This document shows positions 35,407 to 49,822 of a stretch of DNA of 64,000 bases, one piece after another. Under the pieces are notes generated by a model that was given only the letters and a program-made list of their open reading frames with translations, made no database searches and was not told where the DNA came from. Origin of the DNA: Tigriopus japonicus (lineage: Eukaryota > Arthropoda > Copepoda > Harpacticoida > Harpacticidae); the NCBI GenBank assembly GCA_010645155.1, contig CM021322.1, positions 12,984,538 to 13,048,537 of the forward strand, given 5' to 3'. A program made the translations under genes and the position numbers. The stretch's first letter is position 1; every line of letters begins with the position of its first letter.

Positions 35407-38052
35407 GACTGTAAAATTAGGGAAAGGCAAGGGTCATTGATTTTTTGATTGAGAGTCAGTCGGGCCAAATGGGCCATTTGCCGTATCTGATACCAGATGG
35501 TTCTTCCCTTTCTCGCACTTTTCATCTACATTGATTTGCTTTCAAGACTTCGAATTGGGGCCCTCAAACCAGACCAAATAACAAGGTACCCATGGGAAAG
35601 TTGATTGAAAAAGACAGTCTACCAAGTCTACCGAGTCTACCTCAAACAATAATTCGAAACCTCAGTTTCATACTTGACATAGGAAGTGGGCAACCGTAGA
35701 ATATGGGGGATGATTTTAGATGACGAAACATTCATATTTCCAGCAAAGCTGATTCGTTTTAACGGCATCAATGGTATGTCAGTCTTTCGTCGCGTCCGTC
35801 TGTCGTTTTTGAGGAATCCCAATCTGACAAGCCCCAATTACCTAACCAAAAAAAATGTTATTGAGAATGGCTTCTTTCTCGTAGCATGGCTATCAACAAT
35901 GGCGAATGGTTTGACCGAAAACTAAGCAGATCTGGTCACAACAATTCGAGCGAGGGTATACTTATCATAAAGTGCCACGGACTTGACCAACCCCAACCGC
36001 TTTATTGATAACTGATAAGCGATATCCAAGTTGGAAGGGAACTAGGGAGGGAGAGGGGGGGGGCTCTTATTGACTGGTATCTACTTGGTCATGTCACTCG
36101 TAGGAGATGGTACCGCAATTGTAGACCATCTTCGAAGATAGAGGCTATCCGTTGTTCAGTTGTTCAACGTGCCACTTGGATGGAGGCCGAGGTTGAGTAA
36201 ATGTCCGATAAGAATGACAGAGTGGTTGGTTGGTACACGTATGTCCATGTGGATGTTGAGGGAACGCTCATCATCAAAATATGTTACCACGCCGATGGTA
36301 GTGGTGGTGGTGTTGGCGTCGCCGACGTCGTCGTCCCTGAAGTGCTTAATGGTTTCTTTGTTGGTTTTCAATTGCTCAGTCATTCCAAGGATGAAATGTG
36401 CTTGGCGGGCGTCTTTTCTAATACATTTAGTACATTGTTGGTTCGTAAACCGAGAGTTCTTTCATTGTGGCATTTGCACAGCAGTCGCACTAATTTTCAA
36501 ATGGTGAGATGCATCCACTGCTGTCATGATAGATGGCCCACAATTAACCCAGAACAGCTCCGTTCAGCTTAACTCTCTGAAACGTCGAGTAGAATAGCAC
36601 GAATATTCTTCGAAACGGTTCACACTAACACGCAGTGTAAGAGAGTCGGATCTTGTAATGCGGATTGGTCTCGTCCGAGTTTTGGGTCAAGACTTCAGCG
36701 TCAGAAAGTTTTTGCGAATCTCTTCATCATCGTGTGAAATTGTGAATCTGTTGGGAGGATAATTTTAGACCCATCCTTGCCAGAGTTCATGTATTTCATG
36801 TCTTCGTTATCTTTTTTTCGCTCGCCAATCTTGGAATTGAGTGACGTGACTTTGACAACAGGGTGGGAAGCTCTGTTAAAAGGAGTCGTTTTGGATCACA
36901 AAATGCAATTCCCGAGGAGCATGTGTCTGGATTTGAACGTTGGCTCGCTGTTGAGAGGGCGAAAAAAAACATGATCCTTCTCATCCTTGTCCTTGACGGT
37001 AATAATGTTGTAGCTTGTCTTATAAAACGTACTACACCCTGTTGTTGGGCTATCCATGCATGAAGATTGGTGCCTTGCACGACTAGGCGGGTTGTGCCTT
37101 TTGTAATCAGAGAGGCTTCAGAATACGACTCATGAGAAATTTTTGCTCATCTTTATGCCTATTGCTCGTCGGAGTCTGACTTGAAAAGCCAGGTTTTCTT
37201 AATTCCATCTTGTCGTTAAGGGCACGGACGATTTGGCGTCCTATGAATGGAGTTCGTCCTTCTTTGGACTGAGGTTGGTGGCTTCTTGGTTAGGCTTGGT
37301 GGCCTCTTTCTGACTGGCTCCGTTGCTGGCAATACATACAATGCCTGTAACAATAATCGTAGCAATCCGTGTTCCACTCTTTGGAGGGAGAAATTCTTGT
37401 TTCCTCGCCACTGAACTACCTTCTTGATTCCAATTCCAGTCATTTCTAACTCGACCAAGCACATTCCAGTCCAATTCACGAATTCATGAACCATGCATGG
37501 ACAAAATGTCCATAAAAGAGACATTCCAGCAATTGGCCCCTAAAAACTGGCGATCCATAGAGAGGCCAAGTCAAACTTAATCAAATCTCACTTGAACTAC
37601 GCAGATAGCCCAGTTTTGAAAAAACATGAACACCGCACACACCAAAAAAACATCTGCCAGACAGAACAATTAATAGTAAGGCAAGCTCACGTTCATTTTT
37701 TGATACTTCTCGCTCGGAATCGATTGTGATTTCGTATCGTACGTGTACTTCTGAAGGTTCATTGAAAAGTTAAAGTTCATTTAAAAGACTAAGCTTTAAC
37801 ATCCCAATTTCCAATATACTTGATCCATCCAACTTCAATATGGGGCCTTTGCCACTGACCAAGTCTTTGTGAAAAGGGAAAGGGGGACGAAAAGAAACTG
37901 ACAAAAGACGGGAAGGGAACTCTTAGGGAGTCACTTTTTTTGGAACTTTGAAGTTGTTGATTTGTTTCGGCATTTTTTCCTTCGCTTATTTTTATGGATT
38001 GGAATCTCAAGCATCCATATCTTGCCTGCTTCGTTTCTCCAGCAGCAAATAC

Positions 38053-38125
38053 GTCGTACACCTCTTGTCGTCGTCGTCGTCGTTGTCAGACTCGTCATCA
38101 TCTTCTTCTTCATCGTCGTCGTCGT
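38053..38125. repeat. CGT/CTT trinucleotide-rich microsatellite
   Basis: Runs of cgtcgtcgtcgt and cttcttcttc; they produce Ser-, Val- or Thr-rich spurious frames. Confidence 0.85.
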
Positions 38126-38289
38126 CTCTGTCAGAAGCATGTTTTAGTCTCAAAACGAATGAGCGAGATTATCTGAGCAAGACGGGATTTAGTTCGAAAA
38201 ATGATTAACAGCAAAAATACGAGCATTAGCGTTATTCTGGAGTCAGAATCATATGGCCAATCGATGGATGAACCTCTTGAGCTTCTGTA

Positions 38290-38402
38290 AATGGATGGAT
38301 GGATGATTAAAATGGATCAGAGCTGGCCTGATGTGACCCATGGTGGCTTTGATCTTTCCTCTTTCGTCCATCCATTCATCCATTCATCCATCCATCCACT
38401 CA
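38290..38402. repeat. Facing ATGG and CCAT tetranucleotide runs
   Basis: atggatggatggatg at about 38291-38305 faces tccatccattcatccattca and following units at about 38366-38400, so the segment can fold as a hairpin with a loop of about 60 bases. Confidence 0.7.
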
Positions 38403-41400
38403 CTTATTCTTTGAGACAATTTCCATTTTCCTCACTGGTCATCTCATCTTTATGCACGTTGTTACAGCATCATCACTTCCTGTGAAAGACAAAGCCTTGG
38501 GACTTGGGACATCTTTGAGCACCACAAACCAACCGGGCCCTTCTCTCTCTATTTCTCTTCTTCGTTCCACACTTGATCCGGCAATGTAAACCTCACCCTA
38601 GACCCGTCATTTGGGGGAGAGGGCCTCTTGAAGCGAAGAGCAAACGGAAGAAAGAACGAATGAGAGACTGGTTCTTGTACATTTTTTATTTGTTCTATAC
38701 GGTGGACTAGGCAACTTAAGTCCGAAGAAAGACGGTTATCTCTCACACACAAAAAAACGCTGGATGTCCAAGATTTAGGACTCAAGAGTAGGTCAAACTA
38801 CGATGTCAGAGAAAGTGTTCATAAAGTGCAAATGCCAAATGAGAATCAATCAAAAGTTTATTGGCCAGAGTCGAGCGAGATTTGAGGCTCCAATAGTTGC
38901 CCTTGTCGGCCTCTCAATGACGAACGAGGAATCGAGATGGCGTGTAATAAAAAAAAGTGAATGAGGACTTACAGTATTTCGGACTTCTTTTTCGTTTTTC
39001 TCTTTGAGGTCGCCAAGTCGGTCCCTCAAATTTGTTCGAATGGTTCTGATTTGCAATGCTGTCGAAAGCGCGTCGAAAGACCCACTTGACCCCTCAAAAT
39101 TTGAATAACAAAGAGCCCACCCTGGCGAAGTATGGAAGCTCATGGGTACTTACGAAACAAATTACCAAGATTTTAAGCCAATACGCCTGATTCATCTCGA
39201 TGTTTGTCCATGGCAAAAGAACAGAACGCCCACACATACATAACTGAAGAGTTAAAAATAGTTTGGATCAAACGACGGCAGCCTGCAGTACATACCTATA
39301 CAGTATATACGTGCACCCTTTTCCATAGCGAGATTGTGTAGAGAAAGGCGAAGCGTATTTCTTTGAACGGACGAGAGGTACGATTTAGCGAAACGTGATC
39401 GTTTTAGTGCCATCTCGAGGAATGCATGATGACATCTAACATGATGATCAAGCCAGATCAGTATTGGAATTTCAATTCAACGGTGACATTACAACAAATG
39501 AGCTGGGTTCACAGGGGCAGCCAGCCACCAAGAGCGATGAGCAGACTTCAAAGCATCAATGACCATCGTCGTAGATCACTGGATTTACATGCATAGTAAA
39601 CGCGTCTGATTTTTACGAATCGCACTACGAACCCACCTACCCATAGCTACAGTACAGAGGGGTACCTCTTGACACAGGGTCGAGTTTCAAGTTTCTTGTC
39701 GTAAATGATGTCGGCCCATCGTTGAATTGACTGGAATGACATACAGAGACGGAAGATAGGCCATCAAAGACGGGCAGAAGAGAAGACCCTACTTAAAGGC
39801 TTGAGGGGATCTTTATGTCAACCCGATCCAGATCCATCAATGAACGAATGAATGAATGAACGAGTTGGCGAAGATCTCGAGGGCAGTCAAGCACGGCTTA
39901 CAATTCTCTTTCTCAATTGTGTCCATCATTCTCGAAGATTTTCCACCGTACTGCCATCCAGTCCTCCAAGTTAAGTCCTCACTCGCTATCGCCTCCTTCC
40001 CTTCCAACTTTGCAGCTTTTACTCTTCAATCTTTCCTTGAACAAAGCTCAGTTTCTCCGGTAAACTCTGTTTAGCGATCGATTATCCGTCAGTCAATTCC
40101 CAGACCCACATTCCCATTCCTAAACCAACTTTTTGTCGCGCATTGTTGGTCTCACTTTGGCTTTTTGTCTCATTGGCTTCTGGCGTGAACTTTTTACTGT
40201 CGGTATGACAGACATTCTACTTTGTCAATACACGACCTTCAACCACAAAATGGGACGTCAAGTCCATCTCTTGAAGCGAAGGGATTTAGATTGCGGGAAA
40301 GTTTGGGTGGGTCCGTCCTCAGGATGGAATAAGAACCACTGAAATCTGGACGTCGAAGCCAGTGATGAGAATTATGATTTCTTGCAGGGTTGAGGTGATG
40401 GTGTTCATCTGCAAAGAAGAACGCACTTGTGTTGAACAAGTTAAGCAATTCGAATTTTCAACATGATGAAACGGGGAAGTCCTCTAAAACTTCAATTCGT
40501 ATTCCAACAAAGAATGAATCAGCTACTTTTTACTTGTTGTAAGCAAGTAGCTGTAGCAAGATTTGAGGAATGAACACCTTTGACTACAGCACTTGAATGA
40601 GTTGAAAATTAAAGGTTGTATTCCCTTTTACAAAGCAACTAACTCAGACAAACCACTTTGGATGATTGGGAACGAATAAGAAAACGCTCGTCCCTTTGAT
40701 CCCAGTCCACCTTTTAGGGGTCCAGGATCGAATGAGGGGCTAGCCATCAACTTGTTGTTAAAGTGCTTGAAGAAGAAGAAGCTAAGAGTAACCAACTACG
40801 TACAAGTCAAGAATCAATTAAATAGGATTTATGGCACGAGCTTGCTGACAGATTTAGGGACATTAATCCATATTCGCTGTCACTATGGAAGGCCCATGAA
40901 GAATAATGGGCGACGAATGAGGATCATCAGAGCCGAAAAAATGCATTTACCACCATTGCATCGTTGTGTTAGGATTACCTAGTTGAGGATCAAGGCCTAT
41001 TGTTCAAGCCAAAAGGGTAGTCGGGTGCTAATATTTTTCTTCCCGACAAGCACTTCAAAAAGATCAGCAATATAACTGAGTTGTTACGGGCAATAACAAG
41101 CGGCCTAATTTAGATTTTTTAATGAAAATTCCGTACTTACTCCCTACTCAGACACTAAACAATTAAAAAAGGCAAATTATACTAACGCAAAAATGTTGAA
41201 TGGTTCTTCGTGCGGTTTTTTTTCTAAAATCAGGCAACACTCTTTGTGCCTGTATTAATCCACCTAGTGCTTTATTCGCCAAGTAGTGAAAGAAAGAATG
41301 CACTTGTTCCGTTGCATATTGTTGCAGGATGCACATCGGTGGGTTTGGGGCGGAAAGCATAGCATTGCATTGTCAAGCATTAAAAGAAGGGACTCAAAAA

Positions 41401-44077
41401 TGGAAGTAATTTGAATCACGTGGTTGTCGGTGTTTACAGCAACGTTTTGAATCGACAAGCTGTTTTGAGGCACCTACGGCACGCCACATTTTTCCATTTA
41501 CAAAGTTCGGAACAACGTGTAAACTGTTAACAATATCCATCAATGTAACCCTGGGAAACCCTAAGCATATGTTTATAAGTTCGTTTGAACTTGCTAATTT
41601 AGTACCATGAATAGAACACATAGAACAAACAAAAAAGAGCAACAAAAGCAGTCTTGGATGATGACAGATTACGATTAGTGATGAACCAGGAGGATCCTTT
41701 CCCGTATACCAAAGGTTCGTTTCGGCTCAAACAAAATTGGACCTAGATCGCTTGATTAAAAATCAAAATGATTTTAGGGTTAAGCTTGAAATCCTTGTCA
41801 GCGTCAGCATACAGGAAGGTGACAAAAGTACAAAGACTGCTTACACAGTATATTCCATTCTTTCCAAAGCTAATCTGGATGTCTCTTGCCAAAACCGAAA
41901 TTTCACACAAGTGTTTTCGGTCCATCACTACCTACGATTGAACGAGAACTCATTGATGAGGGCCGAATGGCGCAAATTCAAATAAAAACGGTAGAGGTCT
42001 TTCATACGAATCTGTTTTGAAAAGGTTAGTGTGGTTGGCATTTGCGAAGGCCAGCCTTTCTTTCTCCATCATTGAGTTTTCAGTGAAGCTAATATCCGGT
42101 CTGTCTGTTCTTTCAAGATTTCCGGTCCAAAATCCTTCCCTCTCATCTCATCTCGAACAAACATCATTGGATCCTGTCTCTGTTGATATGGATAGGACTT
42201 GAGAAACTCCTCAACTCCTTGTGCTACCCGTTTCTTTTCATGGCTCTAATAATTTTCTTCGCTCAATGCCAAATCGAGTTCAACAACTGGTTGGTTGCCA
42301 CACTGATTTTCTCCAATAGTTTTGTTTCGTTCCTAGGCAATTCCCATCAATTAGCTAAATGGAACAGATGGTATCATCCGCTCACCAACATGGTCTTGGT
42401 TGGCTCAATCGACAGTCACAGGAGTAAGACCCATTAGACAGAAGTTTAGAACTTGGGCATTGTTCTTCAAGCACGCTGTTCATTTATCGGGAATAGAATT
42501 CGAGGCACGAAGTTTCGACAAATGAAACGAGTCTGATTTCAATCACGAATCATTACACTGCCTTTGGAGAGAGTGGAGAATACTCAACTCGACACTGAGA
42601 GCAAGAAATCGCTCGGCTTAGCCATTACATATGTACGATTGTAGGACTCAATGGGACGGACCACTTTAAGATCAATTCTTTGACGATAAACGCATTCTGT
42701 CTTCTCAACGTTCTCACGTAAATGCATGCATTCCGAACAAAATGAAGATCTCGCCCTCCCTGTGTTTAGAGATCGAACACTACATATTAGTGACTGTATG
42801 CGCTGTTCCAATGCCTTTCTGAATATGTGCTTGTATCAGGCGAATGAATCTGCTTGTCGTGATTTCGGTCGTCGTACGAGTAGTTGTTTGACTGCTGGGT
42901 AGATTGAGTGGCTAATCATGGGCCCCAATGTCTCCTGCTGCGACCCAAGTGAAACTGGATGAGTGATCTTATAGTTATGCAAAAAGAGATACTTGCCATT
43001 GGCCAGTAGGGAGTCCTATCAGCCATGCCAATCTGTATGCACAACATGGCATCAGACTAAAATGGCGCAATTTGCAAATTGGAAGTTTCGTTCTCCGTCA
43101 ATAATATTACCTACGTAGAGTATCTTTCTTTCTCAAAACTTTCCGATTGGTTTGGAAAAAACGAGCTGAAAATTATAATCTTGTCTTCATGTTCTCTTAA
43201 GCTACTTCTAGTCGATGCACGAGATGAACGATCTTCCCTAGTTAACTAACTAACCCTTTGAAAGACCTGTTCATGATCATTGATCAGTTCGGAGTTTTGC
43301 GTTCGAAGGACACGTCATCGGAATGTGATCTGGAAAAGACTTGTTCAGGTGTGGAAATGTTCGCTTACGAACAAGAACCAGACGTTTTTGGGAGACCACT
43401 GAAATCTCGAGCCACAATGCAGGGAGTCGCGACGTTGAAAGTGGATTTTCTCATATTTTACAAAAAAAAAGGTCAAAGGAGAAAATGGATGTGGTTGATT
43501 TATGTGATCTGAAATTGAGTCTAACGGCATGTCCCCTCAAGCATTATTCTAGATAGCAATTCTTGGATATGACACGGTTTATGCACATGTGTGGAACGGC
43601 AGATATTGATTGGCATTTTGTCATCGAGGCCCATACACTTGTATGGCGGGGCTCAGGGGAAATGAATGGTCTATGTTGCGCCACTTCTGCACATATTCTT
43701 CAGACCAAGTTCATTTTCAAGCCAGATCATTCTGAGAAGGTTTGATGACTTCTCATTTGATTCATTAACTGCTGAGCCACTTCATCACGTACCTCCGTAA
43801 TCACCAATACAAGGCTAATGATCCCTACATCCCTACGACTCGTACATACATACTTTTCCTGCATAGTAGCAAGCTCTGCGTATTGCATTGATGAGGGAGC
43901 CTCCTCTCTCGTCTCTCTTCGCGTCTCCATGGGAGAGGAACGCCTTTTCTATTCAGGGATATCCAAGTATTAATGATGTCATTAACCCAATTTTCTAACA
44001 CCCTTTCACAGTTACGATGAAATCGTCGCCAAACGCTGCTTGCTTTCACCCCCCAGGAAGGATCCAATCGTTGTTTA

Positions 44078-44440
44078 CAGGGATGGGCGTTGTTTGCTTG
44101 TGGGTATCAAGGGTAGACAAATGAGCTTCTGATTTGTACGAAACATCTCTCACATTCGGAATCAACTCGCTTGCTCTAACTTTCAGAGGAGTACTAAGGG
44201 CTTTGCATCCTAAAAGGCCATGAAAAGTTGGCTGGTTCCTTGCGTCACGAAATGCCCTTGAACAACTTTTCAGCTGATTTCAAATGTTGTACAATAGAGT
44301 TATGAGTTGGTTCAAAAAGTCTGAATTCCATCAAAACCTCTCCTAAAGCTGTAAAGCTGCCATTGAAGTTTCAAGATCACTGGCTACCTCCACCTAAAAA
44401 AAAATACTTTTGAAACCCCGCACAAAAACGCCCAACCCTG
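44078..44440. mobile_element. Short MITE with CAGGGATGGGCGTT ends flanked by TA
   Basis: Left end CAGGGATGGGCGTT matches the complement of the right end aacgcccaaccctg at 13 of 14 positions. TA flanks both sides (44076-44077 and 44441-44442). Size 363 bp, no coding frame. Tc1/mariner-type MITE by ends and flanks. Confidence 0.7.
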
Positions 44441-47400
44441 TAAAAATTATCATTGTTATCCTCATTATTGTTGAGGTATCAGATCTCTCTGAAAGGTTTC
44501 ATGACCAATGTAACGGTATGAAAAAAGCAATCATGGTTAATCTAATGTGAAAGATAATCTTTCAATATATAATTTCATAATTTCATTCATTTCAATAATT
44601 TCATTCATTTTCCTTTGATACAATTTTGTCTTTTTCTATGACATTAGTATGATTTGTGTCAAATTTCTTGTGATTGAACCAACTCTGCAACAACAATATT
44701 TAAAAAGGTTTTAGATTAGTAACTCACTTTTTAAGATATTATATTAGAATGAATTGTCAAATAAATTTGTTACTAAACAGCAAATGTCTTATTTTGGTCA
44801 GCCTCTATTAGTTTTGTTTTAAGTTCAACCTTGTTTTGACCAAAAAAGTTCTGGTTTAAGTAAGAGCTTTTTCGTTCCATCAGTAGGTTGCCATTGGCTT
44901 AAATGGCGGACTCAATGAGAGATGTGTCCATAAGTTGGTGTCTTGGTACATGTTTTGTAAAACGCTTCTTGCTGCTCTATATTTCATAGTTTTTCTTAGA
45001 TTTTCAACACTTATCGGATGATACCCCACTTTCCACATTCCAAAAGTAAAAAGTGTATTGGCAGACTTTTGCCAGAATTGATCACTAGGTCAATTACCTT
45101 CTGGAACTTGGGACGGAAACCTGAGAAGCAGATCCTTGTAGAAGTGATGATCGTAAATGATCTCATTAGACATAAACTATCCGACCTAGCAAGCAATCAA
45201 GTGATCACCCCTGGAAGGGATAACTGGAGACGAGATTTCTCTCGTCAAAACGGACAGGGAACTAATACAGCTCGTTGTGGCTACGAGTCCCTCCTACGAA
45301 GGGCTAAATGAGGTCGAAGTACCCGGATAATCCCCTTTGGAAGATTGGGGTTGATTGCTGTCTCCACGCTCGAGCCCAACCACGTTTGACATGAGTAATT
45401 TTTGGATTTGCTAGTCCTGGGGCCTACTTACCGCAACTACGGACTAGGTATGCCCATGCTCTTATCTCGGCATTGGCTTTGTGACAATGCCAAGTCGGAA
45501 TTGTAGGATCCGGGCGAGCAAACCCAAGCAAGCACTAATGGCCCAACCACGCTTTGCCATCTGATGCAGGATGGAGTTGCTAAAGCGAAGTGAAATTTCC
45601 AAATTAAGTCAGGCACGATCTCGTATTTCAAAAGAAGAGAGGCTCATTATGAGCTGATGCTATCCTTGTGCTACCACTTGCACGACAAAGCAAGCATCCA
45701 TGGCGTTCCTCGAGGTGTTGTCCAACAAGTCAATCGGGCTCCCATCAATGGATGGCAAGATGGATGGATGGATAGACAGATAGATGGCCTGTACGTACAA
45801 CCGAGGGTTTGCTTGAGCCATCTACGAGCGAGTCTTGTGAGCTGAAGGGGAATGGAACCTGCGGCTATTGGGACCATGACTGGGGATTTCTACCTTTTCG
45901 TGGCCAATATTAAGAAAGAGGAGTCAATCAAGTGAATTTCACGACTGATTAGGCTTTAGGCAACCTCCACGACAACAAGAGCACTTCATTCAGTTTCAGT
46001 AGCATGTCCTACATTGAGCAATCACCCACCGGTTTGAATTCATTCCTCGAGGCCACGTTTAAGAATAAATCCACCTACATTCCAGATTAATGTCAACTAG
46101 TGCGAGCAACCGCTTGACAACGAAGCGATGAAATTGCTATGCATCTCTACACAAGCCACCTTCCTCTAAAGCATTAGGGGAATAATATAATGACTCAACC
46201 GACCCCTTCGAATTTGAAAACAAGTATTCAATTGCTGGGAAATTGAAACGGTACAAAAGTAACCTTTTCCACTTTTCTCTCTCCAACGTCGAGCATTGTG
46301 TTTTTAAGGCAATGTCATCCCGAGAGCTCTGGGCCAATATTGAATCAAACATCAAACAGAAACACGACACCAAGTAATTTTGTGGTGCCTTGCTTGCTTG
46401 GAATAAGTTTCTCCGTTGGAAGCACATCTCGAGTAATTAATCGAACATGACAAATCATTTTCCTGATTGGAGCCAAGAACACAGCAGTCGTCTCGAAGCT
46501 TCAAACTCCGCTCAATCTTGTTCGTTCGTTCGTTCGTTCGCTCAAACGAACTTACTTTCAATCTCGTCTGATGTCTGAGTTTGATGAGATCATAAGTGAA
46601 GCCAAGCAGTCGAAGAGATGGCCAGTGACGTTTTTGTCTCATATTCTGACCTTTTAGAAACATCAAAAGCACGCCAACGCCAACAGCTTCTTCCCTAGAA
46701 TCAGGCGAATTTGCTAAAGAATAAGGCGAGGTGAAGGGGGAAAAATGAAAGTTTTCACCTTCTTCAAGTTTTTATGAAGTCGCTGAATGGAAAACAAAAC
46801 TTTTTTGAAACATGGATGCACGCTTTCTTCGTCTAGGGGCTCGAATTTCATTGGTGTTCGAACTTTCATGGGGTGTTTGTTGTGACTGGCCTCCGTTGCA
46901 AATATGCCGTGTCATAAATTTGTCAAATAAGTTCGGACAAACAAAACAGAGTTCGCAAATCTAGTCAGTCTCATAAACGATTGAACACCTCAACGGACAG
47001 ATAGGGAACGGGCAACTGCGCGAGGCAGAAAAAAAATCTTCGAAATACCATGCGAACATTAAACTCCTCCAATTCCCATGTACTAAAATCACTCGATTAT
47101 TCATCGCTACATAGCATTGAAGTACTTTTCCTCTTGTCTGTCAGAGCCAAACGAACTATTTTGTTTCGGAATGTGGATGTTCAAGTGGACCAAAGATCAA
47201 GCAAACTGCCATAAAAGTACGGAACGTGTTGTCTTTCAACTTTTGTTCGTCTGGCTTTACTGATTATTATTGATCTTTGCCTTCTCTCCTTTTGCACCAA
47301 CTGTGCAGTTTTTTCCTGAGATTTGGTGTCACTTCCCTTGCCCACTTGAAGTTGATTTGATTTCATTTCATTTTCATATCTACGGATTTTAGAATAGTAT

Positions 47401-49227
47401 TTAATATTATCGATTAGTGTGACTTGCTCTTGCTAAAAGTTAAGTACGAATGTTCCAGATTTCTTATTATTTAAAAATAGTTCCATAAAACCGTTTTCCT
47501 CTTCAATCAGCAAAACTGAAAGAACAGGCATCCCTCTCTCCATCCATTTAACCCCAGGCAAAAGACCCCTTGAGTCACCCGGATATCGTGATTTCTTATA
47601 TGTCGAGACTTCCAACGCATCCAATACACTTCCCTTCATAATAGGTAAAACCGTCAATGAGGCGATATAAAGTGGAAATCTGTGAGCGCACTATTTGTTG
47701 CTTGAAATCGAACCTACCCAGCCATATTGAATACTATCAGACAGAATGATTTAGGTTACATATAAGAGACCGCAGACACAAATCGTCTAGTCAAACTGCA
47801 TCCGTTCACGTTCATGTAAAAAGCGTTTATAGGCCGTGGAAAATGGATTTCTTCTCCTATTTCTACAGCCAAGGCTTGCAACGCCGAAGTCAACAACAGC
47901 AACTACTGTACATAGCTACTCATCTCTCTTTCACTCGGATTGTATATGTACGTACATGTACGTACGTTACCCGTGGGCTGTGGGGTGTACAGTACATACA
48001 TACGTAGACGGTAAGAAAAAACTGACTGCACGTGGTGTAAGTATGTCCCTCATAAAGAAGCTTTCATGAGATTCTAAAAGATTACTCATAAAAAAGTAAG
48101 GTATTGATTTGGAAAACGCTTCAAGCTTTTAAAATTGCTTGCAATAGGATGTCTTTTTGGAAATATATCGAGTGGAAAATGGCGAAATGCAAGAGAGCGG
48201 AAGTGTGAATGTGCCACAAATTATCTGCACAAAATTCTGCACTTGGCAACACCCATCGGCTCTTTTTGCAAGGCGAAAATGCTATAAAAAATCGATGCGA
48301 AAGAGAGACATTCATTCACATAGAATCTGTCCCACATGGGAAGAAAGGCTCCTGATTCGGTTCTTAATCATGTAGATGACGTCTATCTAGCTAAGCAACT
48401 ACCAGATTAGTCAAAAAATTCCGGTAAAAGACTGGCGGGCGTGATTTCATTTCAAATACCAACCTATTTCGTCAACGATGCTTGAAATATCTTGCAAAGG
48501 AAATGACACGATACCGTGACAAAACACGATTCAAGAAAGCATCCTGCACTAACACCAAGATTTGGAATGGCATCCTTGGACGGTAAATTCGTCGAACCTC
48601 TCATTATTCGGTAAAATCACGCACCCGTGCCATACCTAAAAAACCACCGTACCTCTAATTTTTCTTTTTAATTAGCAATCCGGTACTTTACTCAGGGACG
48701 ATGGACGATCATTAGCCATACAATTTGACAAGCCAGCGTCCGATTATATCAATGATCTTGCTAAAAATATTTGATCAACTTTATTGGAAAAGTATTTAAT
48801 AGTTCGCTTATTTGAGCGTTACCTCAGTCAATCTCATTCCAAAAACCTCCATTAATCCGGAATTGACGAAATTGACCAACGACAGAGCCTAACTTCATTT
48901 TAAGGAATCAATTTTTTGAAGGAGCCCTCCAAAACCATCGCGATGTCGAGTTCCAGTTTAGGTGAAATTCCCCTCGTACTCTCTGGTAAATGAGGAGCAC
49001 TCACCACCCATCCCTTTCTTTTTTTCTTGTCATGGCCGAGGTATGTGCAAACAAAACACATTCCATTGGATCCTGTCTACCCAATCAAATAAGTGAACAA
49101 TGTCATTTGAGACATAGGTAAGTTACGAGAAGCCCAGCAGAATTTTACGTCGTTGATTGCCATCACCATGACCAGGAGCCTTTTTTTAGCGAAATGCATG
49201 CCGTGTTTCCGACCCCACACATGTATA
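44441..49227. other. Gene-poor intergenic region
   Basis: Nothing recognised beyond small microsatellites: ttcg repeats near 46521-46542, gatggatgg near 45761-45776, and gtac-rich palindromic sequence near 47945-47970. Confidence 0.4.
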
Positions 49228-49788
49228 CAGGGTCCGCCACAATTCCGATTGTGCTATGAATTAGATTTTAAGTGGGAAGAATAAAAAGGAGAATTATGTA
49301 AAAAAAGTTACTCTAAAATATCAGCTGAAACAGAATTTTTAATCCTATCACCTACCTCAACTAGCCAGTCTAGGTTGGATCAAAGTTAGGACCTAAAAGT
49401 GCTTTGCGGCCGACCTTTGGTGAGCTCAAGGTCAATTATATAAAAAATAAGTTTCAATAAATTAAAGGGCAACAATTTAGCTTTTACATGAGCTATAGCA
49501 GGCCTTTCTATGACCAAAATTGCGCTTATGACCAGGATTTTAGTGATTTTGGTCCTTTTCAGCACGGCGGTCAGGGACAGAATCGCCAAGGTCTTGGCCG
49601 CAAACGGAGAGCACTTCATGTAGTTTTATAATGAAAAATGCCTTAATTTCCTACCAATTATAGAAAAAATACCAATTTAAAAAATGGCAGACTTTGCTCA
49701 TTCCGATGGTGTCAATTTAACTTCTTTTAGATCATTAGTAAGAGAACTGGAGACCTTCGAAGCGGAATCGCAAGTATGGCGGACCCTG
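49228..49788. mobile_element. MITE with CAGGGTCCGCCA ends flanked by TA, containing another repeat
   Basis: Left end CAGGGTCCGCCA and right end tggcggaccctg are perfect complements over 12 bp, with TA outside each (49226-49227 and 49789-49790). Most of the interior (49401-49695) is the dispersed repeat also found at 4.1-5.8 kb, so either that repeat sits inside this element or it is part of it. Confidence 0.6.
49401..49695. repeat. Dispersed repeat, compact copy
   Basis: Its left 185 bases match 4131-4310 and its right 115 bases match 5688-5800. In the other copy these parts are separated by extra repeat sequence plus the 1.1-kb hAT-like element. Confidence 0.7.
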
Positions 49789-49794
49789 TACATG

Positions 49795-49822
49795 CATGCA
49801 TGCATGCATACATGCATACAGG
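49795..49822. repeat. (TGCA)n microsatellite
   Basis: Tandem tgca/taca units immediately right of the MITE end. Confidence 0.8.

Larger units (their letters stand above)
34936..44077. other. Gene-poor intergenic region
   Basis: No gene that I can support. Microsatellites occur at 38053-38125 and 38290-38402. A possible short inverted-repeat element lies at 35319-35406. The many frames of 60-120 codons lack splice context and known motifs. Confidence 0.4.

Noticed and set aside
36857..37045. Facing copies of acaacagggtg as a possible MITE
   Set aside because: Only about 11 bases match and no target duplication is visible.
38850..39143. Minus-strand frame with a charged, possibly coiled-coil stretch and a GTAAGT downstream
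   Set aside because: No acceptor or partner exon with sensible intron length could be found.
42584..42811. 75-codon minus-strand frame with several cysteines
   Set aside because: No domain pattern, splice signals or neighbours to support it.
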